DNA of 64,000 bases from Flavobacterium gelidilacus DSM 15343 (GCF_000422685.1 NZ_AUGN01000011.1:92762-156761); one strand, 5' to 3'; positions 1-8,568 are shown, counted from the first letter of the stretch. Numbers and translations: made by a program. The notes: generated from the letters alone by a model not told the origin.

Positions 1-1
1 A

Positions 2-736
2 ATATCAGATATACACAGTGGAAGTTTTGATAATCCTGAAAAAATACAATATGCAATCGATTTAATTAATGAACAAAATAGTGACATGGTTTTGTTTACT
101 GGTGATATTGTAAATACGCATGCAAAAGAAATGCATCCTTGGATTGAAACGTTTAAAAAAATACATAATCCAGTTTTAGGAAAATATTCAATACTAGGAA
201 ATCATGATTATGGCGAATATAGTGATTGGGATTCTGAAAAAGATAAAGAAGATAATTTTGAAGCAATAAAAGACCTACATCGTCAAATTGATTTTAAATT
301 ATTGCTCAATGAAAATATAAAAATTCAAAAAGAGAATGATTCAATTCGTTTAGTTGGTGTTGAAAACTGGGGAAAACATTTCAAAAAAGCTGGCGATTTA
401 AAGTTAGCATCACAAGGTCTGTTAAAAGAAGATTTTAAAATTTTAATGTCTCATGATCCAAGTCATTGGGATGCTGAGGTTCAACATGATGAAAATAATT
501 ATCATTTAACTTTATCTGGACATACTCATGGTTTCCAATTTGGTATAGAAATTCCGGGTTGGTTAAAATGGAGTCCTGTGCAATATGTGTATAAACAATG
601 GGCAGGGTTGTACGAAAATAAGGGCAGATATGTATACGTTAATCGTGGTTTTGGCTTTCATGCTTATCCTGGAAGAGTGGGTATTATGCCCGAAATTACG
701 GTTATCACTTTAAAAAATAAAGGTTTAACCGTATAA
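2..736 (+). CDS. Metallophosphoesterase, 5'-truncated by window edge
   Basis: C-terminal part of a calcineurin-like metallophosphoesterase. The frame is open from base 2, and the first readable residues are ISDIHSG, the first metal-binding motif (D-x-H) of the family. GDIVN, GNHDYG, a histidine in MSHDPSHW and the closing GHTHG follow in canonical order, so all metal ligands appear present. Only the start, probably with N-terminal membrane segments as in YkuE/YaeI-type enzymes, is missing. An ATG at base 86 exists but would cut off the D-x-H motif, so it is not the start. Family members cleave phosphoester bonds with two metal ions; the substrate cannot be read from sequence. A hairpin with T-run about 160 bases downstream may end its transcript. 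Confidence 0.9.
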   Translation: MSDIHSGSFDNPEKIQYAIDLINEQNSDMVLFTGDIVNTHAKEMHPWIETFKKIHNPVLGKYSILGNHDYGEYSDWDSEKDKEDNFEAIKDLHRQIDFKLLLNENIKIQKENDSIRLVGVENWGKHFKKAGDLKLASQGLLKEDFKILMSHDPSHWDAEVQHDENNYHLTLSGHTHGFQFGIEIPGWLKWSPVQYVYKQWAGLYENKGRYVYVNRGFGFHAYPGRVGIMPEITVITLKNKGLTV

Positions 737-897
737 TTTCCACCATATTTTTTATAATTTTAATTTTTGTTAACTATTTTTATTGTTTAAAATATTTATA
801 AATATCTGAAAATCAAACAATTGAATTTTTATTTTATATTTAGCAACACGATTTTTTGTATTTTAAATATTTTTTTTTAAAACCGAAAACGCACTTT

Positions 898-928
898 AAC
901 CGATTAATATACTTTTAATCGGTTTTTT
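898..928 (+). terminator. Hairpin with T-run between the phosphoesterase and surface-protein genes
   Basis: A perfect 9-bp stem (AACCGATTA at 898-906, TAATCGGTT at 916-924) is followed by six Ts. It is a typical intrinsic terminator. It ends only about 40 bases before the surface-protein start at 968, so it could also lie in that gene's leader. The rest of 737-897 is very AT-rich, with no other structure I can support. Confidence 0.7.
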
Positions 929-967
929 GTTTGTATGTTTGTCTCGATAACATTAAATATGATCGTG

Positions 968-2437
968 ATGAAAAAGACTTTTTATATACTGATTAGAAGC
1001 ATTATTTGTTCATTTATGCTTTTCTTTTCAACGCAAAATGTAAATGCACAAGTTGGTATTGGAACTACTTCTCCAGCTGCTAGTTCTATGTTAGATATTT
1101 CATCTACAACTTCGGGTCTTTTGACTCCAAGAATGACGACTACACAAAGGACAGCAATATCTTCGCCTGCCGACGGATTAATTGTTTATGATACTGTCTT
1201 AAAATCTTTTTATTATTACAATACTGCAACTTCTTCTTGGGTTAGAATTAATAGTGGATCTGCAACTAGAACAAATTTTGCGAGAATACAGACTGAAGCA
1301 GATTTGATAGCTTCTTCTACTATTGTTTCGGGCAATTATCAGTTGAACACTAATACTTTTTATGAAATAAACGGTACCATAACTCTAACCAAACCTATAG
1401 ATTTAAACAATGCGTATGTTGCGGGATTAGATGCAAACGAAGATATTTTACAGTTTACTGGAGGGGTTGTATTTAAAGGTAATACTGGTGGAAGTATAAA
1501 AAACGTTACTTTAAAAGGAGCCAAAGCTTTTGAAATTACCGGTCCAGGAATAGCAACTGCTTCCTCTCTTTTGGTTCAGAATACGATAATAGTAGGAATG
1601 ACAACTAGTGTAGGAAGTATTTCTGGTTTAGGTCTTTATTATGGTGGAATTGTTCAGTTTGTAAGTAATGTAAATGGAATAACTTATTCTAATATTGGTA
1701 ATTGTTTGTTAGATAATCAAGCATGGCTAAGCTCAAATAGTGGAACTTTTGAAAAATTTACCGGTACGTTTGGACTAATCGAAAAAGGAAGTGGTTTCAG
1801 TACTGTTGACGGTGCTGATGTAGCAATGGATGTTAGTACTTCTGGTCTAACTGTTGGAACAGGAACGTTAGAAGGAACTGTGTTTTCAGGAACAACTACT
1901 GCAACTGAAGGTTATATTAAGGAGTATAGTGCAGCACAAACTTACACAGGTTATAATTTTAGTAACACGTGGTCTGTTAGCTCACCAGGAATTCCTCGAG
2001 AAAGTGATGACGCAGCAACTGGAAATTTGTATTATCAGAGTTCAAGTATAGTAACTATTACTAATACAACTCCTTTTAAGTTGCCTGTAAATACTAATTC
2101 AATTAGGCTTTTTCGAACTGCTGAGGGTACTGGCGGCAATAGTGAAAATCGTTTAATATATAAAGGTGAGGATAGAAGAGCATTAAATGTATTGGGTGCA
2201 TTATCTTTTACTGCAACTGGTGGAAGCCGTTATATTTTTTCAATATATAAAAATGGAGGTGTTGTGGTTGGAAGTGAGGTAGAAATTGATGTAACAACAA
2301 CAAATGCTAGGCAATCTGTGTCAATAATAGGTACAGTTGATGTCGCAAAAAATGACTATATTGAAATATATGTGCAAAAAGTTACGGCTGGGAATGAACA
2401 GTTTTTAATTACATCATATAATTTAATTTTTAACTAA
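968..2437 (+). CDS. Secreted tail-fibre-like surface protein
   Basis: A 489-residue exported protein of unknown function. I chose ATG 968 (MKKTFYILIRS...) because it begins a normal signal peptide ending near NVNAQ; the frame is open back to ATG 935, but that would precede the signal with 11 unlikely residues. After the signal comes VGIGTTSP, then SSMLDI, LTPRMTTTQRTAI and ADGLIVYDT. This N-terminal pattern is common in Flavobacteria surface proteins and resembles phage tail-fibre attachment regions. The middle is rich in Gly, Thr and Ser with short beta repeats (KNVTLKGAKAF, TLEGTVFSGTT), suggesting a beta-helix. The last 130 residues look like a jelly-roll (YIFSIYKNGG, YIEIYVQKV). I see no T9SS C-terminal sorting domain. 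Adhesin is a guess from architecture only. Confidence 0.75.
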   Translation: MKKTFYILIRSIICSFMLFFSTQNVNAQVGIGTTSPAASSMLDISSTTSGLLTPRMTTTQRTAISSPADGLIVYDTVLKSFYYYNTATSSWVRINSGSATRTNFARIQTEADLIASSTIVSGNYQLNTNTFYEINGTITLTKPIDLNNAYVAGLDANEDILQFTGGVVFKGNTGGSIKNVTLKGAKAFEITGPGIATASSLLVQNTIIVGMTTSVGSISGLGLYYGGIVQFVSNVNGITYSNIGNCLLDNQAWLSSNSGTFEKFTGTFGLIEKGSGFSTVDGADVAMDVSTSGLTVGTGTLEGTVFSGTTTATEGYIKEYSAAQTYTGYNFSNTWSVSSPGIPRESDDAATGNLYYQSSSIVTITNTTPFKLPVNTNSIRLFRTAEGTGGNSENRLIYKGEDRRALNVLGALSFTATGGSRYIFSIYKNGGVVVGSEVEIDVTTTNARQSVSIIGTVDVAKNDYIEIYVQKVTAGNEQFLITSYNLIFN

Positions 2438-2573
2438 TTGATTTGATTTTTGCTATCACGTATTGTGTAAAATCAAGTTGTAGTTTTTTAATAAGAATCT
2501 ATTGAAGCGATTATGTGATTTCGAAACATATCGTAAAAAACGATAATTTTTTATATTATATCATAGAAAATAC

Positions 2574-2581
2574 TACATTTG
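2574..2581 (+). promoter_or_regulatory. Probable -7 promoter element of the thioredoxin-like gene
   Basis: TACATTTG matches the Bacteroidota -7 consensus TAnnTTTG and lies 53 bases before the ATG at 2635. No clear TTG is found about 19 bases upstream, so support rests on the -7 element alone. Confidence 0.5.
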
Positions 2582-2634
2582 TACAATAAATTGTATGGTG
2601 AAATTAAATTTTTACTATAAATAACATCAAATTT

Positions 2635-2931
2635 ATGTCAAAATTTGGAGAACTTATAGATGCTCAAGTTCCTGTTTTGTTAGATTTTTTTACAGAATGG
2701 AATGAGCCTTCAATTGCAATGAACGAAGTAATTCGTCATGTAGCAGCAGCGCTTGGTGATAAAGCCAAAGTTATAAAAATTGATATTGACAAAAATCAAG
2801 AACTTGCAGAAGCACTTCGTATTAAAGGTTTGCCTACTTTGATGATTTACAAATCGGGTCAAATGGTTTGGAGACAAAGCGGTGAATTAGATGCTAATAC
2901 TTTGATAAGCATCGTAAAAGAGCAAGCTTAA
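2635..2931 (+). CDS. Thioredoxin-like protein lacking all cysteines
   Basis: A 98-residue cytoplasmic protein with a full thioredoxin fold signature. LLDFFTEW leads into the active-site position, KVIKIDIDKN forms the central strand, and GLPTLMIYKSG carries the cis-proline (P67) and following turn. The canonical WCGPC is replaced by WNEPS (residues 22-26), and there is no cysteine anywhere in the protein. It therefore cannot act as a dithiol oxidoreductase. A binding or chaperone-like role is inference. Length is normal for a single thioredoxin domain. It ends tail to tail with the deacetylase gene: the two share the palindrome TTAA, which supplies both stop codons. Confidence 0.9.
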   Translation: MSKFGELIDAQVPVLLDFFTEWNEPSIAMNEVIRHVAAALGDKAKVIKIDIDKNQELAEALRIKGLPTLMIYKSGQMVWRQSGELDANTLISIVKEQA

Positions 2932-3557
2932 TTTATCGTATCAAAAACAAATCCTTTTTCTTTTAGAAGTTTTATTGCTTTGGGTAAAGTATACTCAAGG
3001 TTTTTCTGTGCTTTCAAACTATCATGAAAAACTAAAATACTTCCAGAAGCTGTTCTTTTGGTGTTTTCTAGGCATTTTTCGGGCGAAATGGCTTGATCGT
3101 AGTCTTTACTTAAAACATCCCACATTATTATTTTAAAACCTTTTAATCTAAGCAATCTAGTTTGATTGGGTTTTATCTTTCCATAAGGAGGACGAAATAA
3201 TAATGATTGATGTCTGTCGATTGCTGATTGTTGAATGATAGTACTGCATAAATCAATATTTTCAACATATCTTTTTGATGCTGTTTTCCATCCTTTTAAA
3301 TGATTAAATGTGTGATTTCCTATGGAATGACCAGCTTTAATTGTTTTTTTGAATATTTCAGGATACTTTTCAATGTTATTTCCAATACAGAAAAATGTAG
3401 CTTTAATGTTTTCCTTTTCAAGTATATCTAAAACCCATTCTGTTATTAAAGGTGTTGGACCGTCATCAAATGTTAGATATATTTTATTTTCAGCATTTGG
3501 AATATCCCAAACCTGATTGTAAAATATTTTTTTAATGAATTTTGGAACTTTTACCAT
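2928..3557 (-). CDS. Polysaccharide deacetylase (NodB domain)
   Basis: A 209-residue carbohydrate esterase family 4 protein that removes acetyl groups from a polysaccharide such as peptidoglycan or an N-acetylglucosamine polymer. All NodB motifs are visible: TFDDGP with catalytic base and metal Asp (D31, D32), HSIGNHTFNH with metal histidines H82 and H86, RPPYG (122-126), MWD and the final HDS (H178). There is no signal peptide, only a short basic start (MVKVPKFIKK), so export is uncertain. The start lies only seven bases beyond the T-run of a terminator hairpin that follows the DUF2723 gene, leaving almost no leader. It overlaps the thioredoxin-like gene by four bases, tail to tail. Confidence 0.92.
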   Translation of the reverse strand: MVKVPKFIKKIFYNQVWDIPNAENKIYLTFDDGPTPLITEWVLDILEKENIKATFFCIGNNIEKYPEIFKKTIKAGHSIGNHTFNHLKGWKTASKRYVENIDLCSTIIQQSAIDRHQSLLFRPPYGKIKPNQTRLLRLKGFKIIMWDVLSKDYDQAISPEKCLENTKRTASGSILVFHDSLKAQKNLEYTLPKAIKLLKEKGFVFDTIN

Positions 3558-3563
3558 ATAAAT

Positions 3564-3594
3564 AAAAAACCTAATAAGTTTTTGTCTTATTAGG
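3564..3594 (-). terminator. Intrinsic terminator after the DUF2723 gene
   Basis: On the minus strand a perfect 9-bp stem (3594-3586 with 3578-3570, CCTAATAAG paired to CTTATTAGG) is followed by six Ts. It lies between the DUF2723 stop and the deacetylase start. Confidence 0.8.
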
Positions 3595-3609
3595 CTTTGA
3601 ATTATTAAA

Positions 3610-6600
3610 TTATTTTAACATATCCCTCTCAAAACGCTGAAACATTTTGTTGTAGTTGTTGAATTTTATTTTTTCAGTATTGTAGAAATTAGTGTCATTT
3701 GCGCTTTCAATAATTTCTAATAAACTTCTATATCTTTCAATATCTAGACTGATATCATTTACCAATCTGTTTTGTTGATTGATGGTTAAACTTCTATAAT
3801 AAGTAAGGTTTTCTTGATATTTACCAATTAAAGTTTTTAATATTTGTTGCGCTTTCTCTTTTTTGCCTAATTCATAATATCCAGTTGCAAAAGGTTCAAC
3901 CAAAGTGTAATAGCCAAATTGTTCAATTGGCATTTTTGCCATTGCTAAATCAATAAGTTTCTCTGCTTTTTCTTTTTTACCTTCGTTAATTAATACTTCC
4001 ATTAATCTAGCAATATTTGAACGATAAGAAACAGCATTTTTTCTTGTCTCTGTATCGTGAAGCATATCAGGATTTCCACTGTTTCCCCAGTCTAGCTTCA
4101 TAATGATATCATACATTTTTTCACTATTAATAATGCCCATATCTAATGGACTACCACCTTCTTTTTTTGGTGTTTTTATTGGGACAATTTTATAGCAATT
4201 TCCAACTAATTCTAAATAATCTTTTAACCATAAGAAATCTTCGTCAGCAAAACTTCCACCAGTAAAATACATAGGGCGTTTCCAATTGTTTTCATTTAAA
4301 ATGTCAAGCATTATTAAACGATTTTTGTATAACGCATTTCCTTTAATGGTTAAATACATTGCAGGAACAATAGAATCTTGGAACTGTTTTGCTACGACAT
4401 TATTTTTAATAATTGCTTCCCTATCGACAGGAATAATTATTTTATTAGAAGGATAATAATGCAATCTTTGACCACTGTTCATTTCTACAGTTGCTCTTTC
4501 GTCTTCTAGTTTAATAAACTTTAAAACTTCGTCAAGAACTAATGGCTCTTTCGTTTTTTCTACAAAAAGAACACCGTCTCTATTGCTACCTTTATATTGA
4601 TCTCTGGTAAATGAAATTGGTAATGGTTCGGATTTATAAGCTTTATTTTTCATTTGATCTATGTACCAATCCGTTGCTAATAAACTAGTATTTACTATTC
4701 GAACATCAGTTCTGTAACCTTCAATTTCTTGTGCATACCAAAGCGGAAAAGTATCGTTGTCTCCAATAGTAAATAAAATCGCATTAGGATCACATGAATC
4801 TAAATATGCTTTTGCTAATGCTAAGGCTGTATATTTTCCAGAACGATCATGATCGTCCCAGTTTTCTGATGCTAAAAGTACTGGCCCAGCTAACATAGTT
4901 GCTGCTAAAACAACAGGAATTGTAATTTTCGGACTTAAGAATTTTTTTAATCCTTCATATATTCCATAAACACCATAACCAATCCACATGGCAAATACAT
5001 AAAAGGAACCTACAACTGCATAATCACGCTCACGTGGTTCAAAAGGTCTTTCATTCAAAAATATTTTTAAAGCAAAACTTGTAAATAAAAACAATGCTAA
5101 AAGAACATAGAAGCTTTTTAAGTCTTTTTTTGCATGGAAAATCATTCCAACAATACCTAATATAAGCGGTAAGAAATAATAAGTGTTTCTAGCTTTATTA
5201 TTTTTCATGTCAGACGTTAATTGAGACTGATTGTCTAGTCTAATTTCATCTAATGGTTTAATTCCACTAATCCAATTACCATTTTCATTATCATATTTTC
5301 CTTGAAGATCGTTTTGGCGACCTACAAAATTCCATCCTAAATACCTTAAGTACATGTAGCCAAATTGGTATTCAAACATAAACTTCATGTTGTTGGCAAA
5401 TGAAGGCTTTTCAATAATCAAATAATCTCCATATCCTTTTAAAAATGCAGAATAGTCTTCTAAATCTACTTTTCCTTGAGCATAAGCTGTTCTGAATTCA
5501 GAAACTATTTGAACTAATTCGTCTTCATGCGAATATTCTGGATTTATTCTAAACTCTAAGGGTTCGGTAAAAAGCATATAGTTTTCAGCATGATCAGTGC
5601 TCCACATCCTTGGCATAAATCCTTTGTGGTTGTCATCCAAATTTTGATTTCCGTTTTTGTAATCATTAGTAATTACATATTCTCCAGTGGTATAATCTCT
5701 CTCATAATTGGGTTTTTCATCGAAATAAGGATTGTTTTCGTCAATTCCTGCATATGTTTCTGAAAACATTGGCCCATAAAATGTTTTTTGCTCTCCATAT
5801 TGCTCTCTGTTATAATAAGCTAAGACCTCGGCGGCATCAGATGGTTTATTTTCATTGATTGGAATATCTGTATTTGCTCTAATTGGTAACATTATCCAAG
5901 TTGAAAAACCAATTAGGATAAATAATAAGCAAAGTAAAATAGTATTATAAAAAACATGCCCTTTTTTTCGGGTATAGTTTAATCCAAAATAAAAGAAAGT
6001 TATGATTAGGATAAAGGCGAAGATTGTACCTGAATTAAAAGGTAAGCCAAAGGTGTTTACCATAAAAATTTCTGTTTTTCCGAAGAATGACAGCGTATAA
6101 GGAAGCAAGAATTTAAATACAAAGAACAAAATTACAACAACAACAACATTAGCAATAATAAAGTTTTTAAGAGTGATCTCTTTATATTTTTTAAAGTAAT
6201 ATAGAATACCAATTGATGGAATAGTTAGTAATGCCATAAAGTGAGCGCCAAAAGAAAGTCCAATCACTAAAGAAATTAAGACTAACCATCTGTTTCCTCT
6301 AGGTTCATCCATTTCTTGTTCCCATCTCAAGGCTAACCAAAGTAATAAAGCAATAAATAAAGAAGCCATTGCATAAACTTCTGCTTCGGTTGCATTAAAC
6401 CAAAAACTATCTGTAAAAGTAAAAGCTAAAGATGCGACTAAAGCACTTCCCAAAATCATGATAAAATTGCTTTTTTCATCTTTATTTGTGCTCGGAACTA
6501 TTTTTTTAAGTAAAATAGTCATAGACCAAAACATAAATAAAATAGTAAATGCACTCGAAAAAACGGACAGCATATTAACCATTAATGCTATTTTATCTGA

Positions 6601-6816
6601 ACTTGTTGCAAACATTGCAAAGAAAGAGCCCAGCATTTGAAATAGAGGTGCTCCTGGTGGATGACCAATTTCTAGTTTAGCAGCTGTCGATATGTATTCT
6701 CCACAGTCCCAGAAACTTAAAGTAGGTTCAACAGTTAAGCTATAAGTAACTAGAGCTACTGCAAACGCAAACCAACCTAGAATATTATTCCATTTATTAA
6801 AGTTAAATGATGTCAT
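3610..6816 (-). CDS. DUF2723 family GT-C type membrane glycosyltransferase (predicted)
   Basis: A 1068-residue polytopic inner-membrane protein of the DUF2723 family, related to eukaryotic TMEM260, a protein O-mannosyltransferase. The N-terminal half has about ten or more membrane segments. Its first extracytoplasmic loop carries SFWDCGEYI, the acidic loop expected for a GT-C enzyme, followed by GHPPGAPLFQM, typical of the family. The C-terminal half is soluble, contains GDNDTFPLWYAQEIEGYRTDVRIVN, and ends in an alpha-helical region resembling TPR repeats (KKEKAEKLIDLAM, GKKEKAQQILKTLI). Known family logic suggests transfer of a lipid-linked sugar to secreted proteins. The donor and acceptor here are inference. 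A terminator follows it. Confidence 0.85.
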   Translation of the reverse strand: MTSFNFNKWNNILGWFAFAVALVTYSLTVEPTLSFWDCGEYISTAAKLEIGHPPGAPLFQMLGSFFAMFATSSDKIALMVNMLSVFSSAFTILFMFWSMTILLKKIVPSTNKDEKSNFIMILGSALVASLAFTFTDSFWFNATEAEVYAMASLFIALLLWLALRWEQEMDEPRGNRWLVLISLVIGLSFGAHFMALLTIPSIGILYYFKKYKEITLKNFIIANVVVVVILFFVFKFLLPYTLSFFGKTEIFMVNTFGLPFNSGTIFAFILIITFFYFGLNYTRKKGHVFYNTILLCLLFILIGFSTWIMLPIRANTDIPINENKPSDAAEVLAYYNREQYGEQKTFYGPMFSETYAGIDENNPYFDEKPNYERDYTTGEYVITNDYKNGNQNLDDNHKGFMPRMWSTDHAENYMLFTEPLEFRINPEYSHEDELVQIVSEFRTAYAQGKVDLEDYSAFLKGYGDYLIIEKPSFANNMKFMFEYQFGYMYLRYLGWNFVGRQNDLQGKYDNENGNWISGIKPLDEIRLDNQSQLTSDMKNNKARNTYYFLPLILGIVGMIFHAKKDLKSFYVLLALFLFTSFALKIFLNERPFEPRERDYAVVGSFYVFAMWIGYGVYGIYEGLKKFLSPKITIPVVLAATMLAGPVLLASENWDDHDRSGKYTALALAKAYLDSCDPNAILFTIGDNDTFPLWYAQEIEGYRTDVRIVNTSLLATDWYIDQMKNKAYKSEPLPISFTRDQYKGSNRDGVLFVEKTKEPLVLDEVLKFIKLEDERATVEMNSGQRLHYYPSNKIIIPVDREAIIKNNVVAKQFQDSIVPAMYLTIKGNALYKNRLIMLDILNENNWKRPMYFTGGSFADEDFLWLKDYLELVGNCYKIVPIKTPKKEGGSPLDMGIINSEKMYDIIMKLDWGNSGNPDMLHDTETRKNAVSYRSNIARLMEVLINEGKKEKAEKLIDLAMAKMPIEQFGYYTLVEPFATGYYELGKKEKAQQILKTLIGKYQENLTYYRSLTINQQNRLVNDISLDIERYRSLLEIIESANDTNFYNTEKIKFNNYNKMFQRFERDMLK

Positions 6817-6918
6817 AAGTAAATTTAAATGAGATTATTTTATCAATTGTACAAAGAAACTATTTTTTTATTATAAGTAACGCTGAAATTAATTTTTTAA
6901 TATTTTTTTTAGAAAAAT

Positions 6919-6948
6919 TTGCATTAAATAAAATATGTGTTACATTTG
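6919..6948 (+). promoter_or_regulatory. Promoter of tRNA-Gln
   Basis: TTG at 6919-6921 and TACATTTG at 6941-6948 are separated by exactly 19 bases, a full match to the Bacteroidota primary sigma consensus. The tRNA begins 20 bases downstream. Confidence 0.85.
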
Positions 6949-6967
6949 CACTCGCAATAGCAAACCA

Positions 6968-7038
6968 TGTCCCATGGTGTAATGGTAACACATCGGTTTT
7001 TGGTACCGTCGTTCAAGGTTCGAGTCCTTGTGGGACAA
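6968..7038 (+). tRNA. tRNA-Gln (anticodon TTG)
   Basis: A cloverleaf can be folded by eye. The acceptor stem is TGTCCCA (6968-6974) with TGGGACA (7031-7037). The D stem is GTGT/ACAC around AATGGTA. The anticodon loop TTTTGGT (6998-7004) carries TTG at 7000-7002, and the T arm includes GGTTCGAGTCC. The base pair at the foot of the anticodon stem is a T-T mismatch. Discriminator is A7038 and CCA is not encoded. It reads glutamine codons. Confidence 0.95.
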
Positions 7039-7040
7039 CA

Positions 7041-7071
7041 AAAAAGCCCCGAGTATATCGGGGCTTTTTTT
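7041..7071 (+). terminator. Terminator after tRNA-Gln, bidirectional
   Basis: GCCCCGA (7046-7052) pairs with TCGGGGC (7058-7064), flanked by an A-run before and a T-run after. It can therefore stop the tRNA transcript and, from the other side, the leftward universal stress protein gene. Confidence 0.9.
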
Positions 7072-7088
7072 ATGCTTGTATTTTTTTA

Positions 7089-7913
7089 TTAGATTTTAAA
7101 AGTAATAACGGCTCTTTTTGCGTGATTAACTAAGTCTTCGCTAATACTTCCGTTGAAGAAATGCGCAATACCTTTTCTACCATGTGTGCTCATTCCGATT
7201 AAGTCAGCTTTAATGCTTTTTGCAAAATGTAAAATTCCTTTTTCTACATTTACATCGTTGTAAATATGAGTTGAATAGTTGTCGATTTTGAAACCTGCAG
7301 TAAAATTATCCATTATTTCTTTGGCAACATGAGTTGATTTAAAACTGTTAGGAGTATTTATCATTACTAAATGCAAGTGAGAATTGAAATTATTAGCAAA
7401 TTCAACAACTTTTTTGAAGGGCTCTCTAATTTCGTCTGAGAAGTCAGATGCAAAAACAAAACTGTCAGCGTTAAAGTTGTCATCTTCTTTCTTAATTACC
7501 AAAACAGGAACATCTGAATTTCTGACTACTTTTTCTGTGTTAGACCCTATAAACATTTCTTGAAAACCGCTTGCCCCATGTGAACCCATAACTATTAAAT
7601 CCGCATTATGTGCTTTTCCGCTTTTAAGAATCCCATCAAAAGCCATTTCAAATTGAATAACTTTAGAAACATTAATGCCTTTTAAAAAATCAGCATTCAT
7701 AATTTCTTCTAATTTGTTTAAAGCTGCATTTTTAAACAACATTAATTCAGGGATGTCATGCGAGCTTGAAACAGCGTCATTTCCAGAAGTTGGTAATTCT
7801 AGCATATGAATTAATAGTATTTCTCCATTATTTTTTTTAGCAATTTGTGCTGCAACTTTTAATGCATGTTCTGCGCTTTTAGAAAAATCTGTAGGTACTA
7901 AAATTTTTTTCAT
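7089..7913 (-). CDS. Universal stress protein, tandem UspA domains
   Basis: A 274-residue cytoplasmic protein made of two UspA domains (about 1-143 and 150-274). Each domain begins with a hydrophobic strand and acidic residue (ILVPTDFSKSAEHAL, FVFASDFSDE). Each ends with the ATP-binding glycine motif: MGSHGASGFQEMFIGSNTE in the first and MSTHGRKGIAHFFNGSISE in the second, both fitting G-x2-G-x9-G-S. Family members bind ATP or other ligands and help cells survive starvation and stress; the specific role here is unknown. It is transcribed alone, divergent from rimP. Confidence 0.93.
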   Translation of the reverse strand: MKKILVPTDFSKSAEHALKVAAQIAKKNNGEILLIHMLELPTSGNDAVSSSHDIPELMLFKNAALNKLEEIMNADFLKGINVSKVIQFEMAFDGILKSGKAHNADLIVMGSHGASGFQEMFIGSNTEKVVRNSDVPVLVIKKEDDNFNADSFVFASDFSDEIREPFKKVVEFANNFNSHLHLVMINTPNSFKSTHVAKEIMDNFTAGFKIDNYSTHIYNDVNVEKGILHFAKSIKADLIGMSTHGRKGIAHFFNGSISEDLVNHAKRAVITFKI

Positions 7914-7956
7914 TGTGTATATATTATTTTTAATTATATGTAATTTTTTATTTACA

Positions 7957-7987
7957 TAAAGGTATGAAAATTAATTATATAAATCAA
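7957..7987 (-). promoter_or_regulatory. Possible promoter of the universal stress protein gene
   Basis: Read on the minus strand, TTG (7987-7985), 20 bases, then TACCTTTA (7964-7957). The last base differs from the TAnnTTTG consensus. It lies about 44 bases before the start codon. Confidence 0.5.
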
Positions 7988-8013
7988 AGGTTTTATTTAT
8001 TTAAAAAATTATG

Positions 8014-8021
8014 TATATTTG
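8014..8021 (+). promoter_or_regulatory. -7 element of the rimP-nusA-infB promoter
   Basis: TATATTTG matches TAnnTTTG exactly. About 19 bases upstream there is a T-rich GGTTTTATTT instead of a clean TTG. Transcription would begin near 8027, ahead of the hairpin at 8052-8077. Confidence 0.65.
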
Positions 8022-8051
8022 CACCGTTATTTGTATGACAGTTTAGATAAT

Positions 8052-8077
8052 GAGGGAAGCAATGCTTCCCTCTTTTT
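8052..8077 (+). terminator. Leader terminator or attenuator before rimP
   Basis: GAGGGAAGC (8052-8060), loop AAT, then GCTTCCCTC (8064-8072) form a perfect 9-bp stem followed by five Ts. It sits between the probable promoter and the rimP start at 8086, inside the leader of the operon that encodes the termination factor NusA. Either it attenuates the operon, or it ends a short RNA of about 50 bases. Confidence 0.75.
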
Positions 8078-8085
8078 ATAAAATT

Positions 8086-8553
8086 ATGAGTTTTAAAGAA
8101 ACAGTAAAAGTCCTTCTAGATGAGGCTCTATCCCAGAATCCATCAATGTTTTTAATTGATTTGGTTGTTACAGAAGACAACAAAATTTCGATAACTTTGG
8201 ATGATGATAATGGTGTGAACCTACAAGATTGTATAGTTATAAGTCGTGCGATTGAACACGAATTAGACAAAGATGAGCTTGAATATTCAATTGATGTTGC
8301 TTCAGCTGGAGTTTCTACTCCTTTAAATTTCATACGACAATACAAAAAAAATGTGAGTAGAAACTTAAGGGTAACTACCAACGAAATGGAGAAAATTGAA
8401 GCCAAGCTTGTAGCAGCTGATGATGAAAAAATCACATTAGAGTGGCAATCAAGAGAGCCAAAGAAAATTGGCAAAGGAAAAGAAACGGTTAACAATAAAA
8501 AAGAAATTGCTTACGCTGAAATAAAAGAAGCAATTGTATTAATATCATTTTAA
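8086..8553 (+). CDS. rimP: Ribosome maturation factor RimP
   Basis: A 155-residue protein needed for late 30S subunit maturation. I chose ATG 8086 ([11 protein letters not shown]). The frame is open to ATG 8050, but those 12 codons would be the leader hairpin itself, and known RimP proteins start as here. The RimP N-terminal domain ([43 protein letters not shown]) is followed by an SH3-like C-terminal domain ending [11 protein letters not shown]. It opens the widely conserved rimP-nusA-infB operon; nusA starts 15 bases after its stop. Confidence 0.93.
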   Translation: MSFKETVKVLLDEALSQNPSMFLIDLVVTEDNKISITLDDDNGVNLQDCIVISRAIEHELDKDELEYSIDVASAGVSTPLNFIRQYKKNVSRNLRVTTNEMEKIEAKLVAADDEKITLEWQSREPKKIGKGKETVNNKKEIAYAEIKEAIVLISF

Positions 8554-8568
8554 TTATTTAGAATCAAC

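Noticed and set aside
968..2437. Prophage remnant
   Set aside because: Only a single tail-fibre-like gene is present; neighbours are ordinary chromosomal genes and no other phage gene is seen.
8076..8495. Open frame of 139 codons on the minus strand inside rimP
   Set aside because: It lies entirely antisense to rimP, has a Ser/Leu-rich composition of a shadow frame and no recognisable domain.
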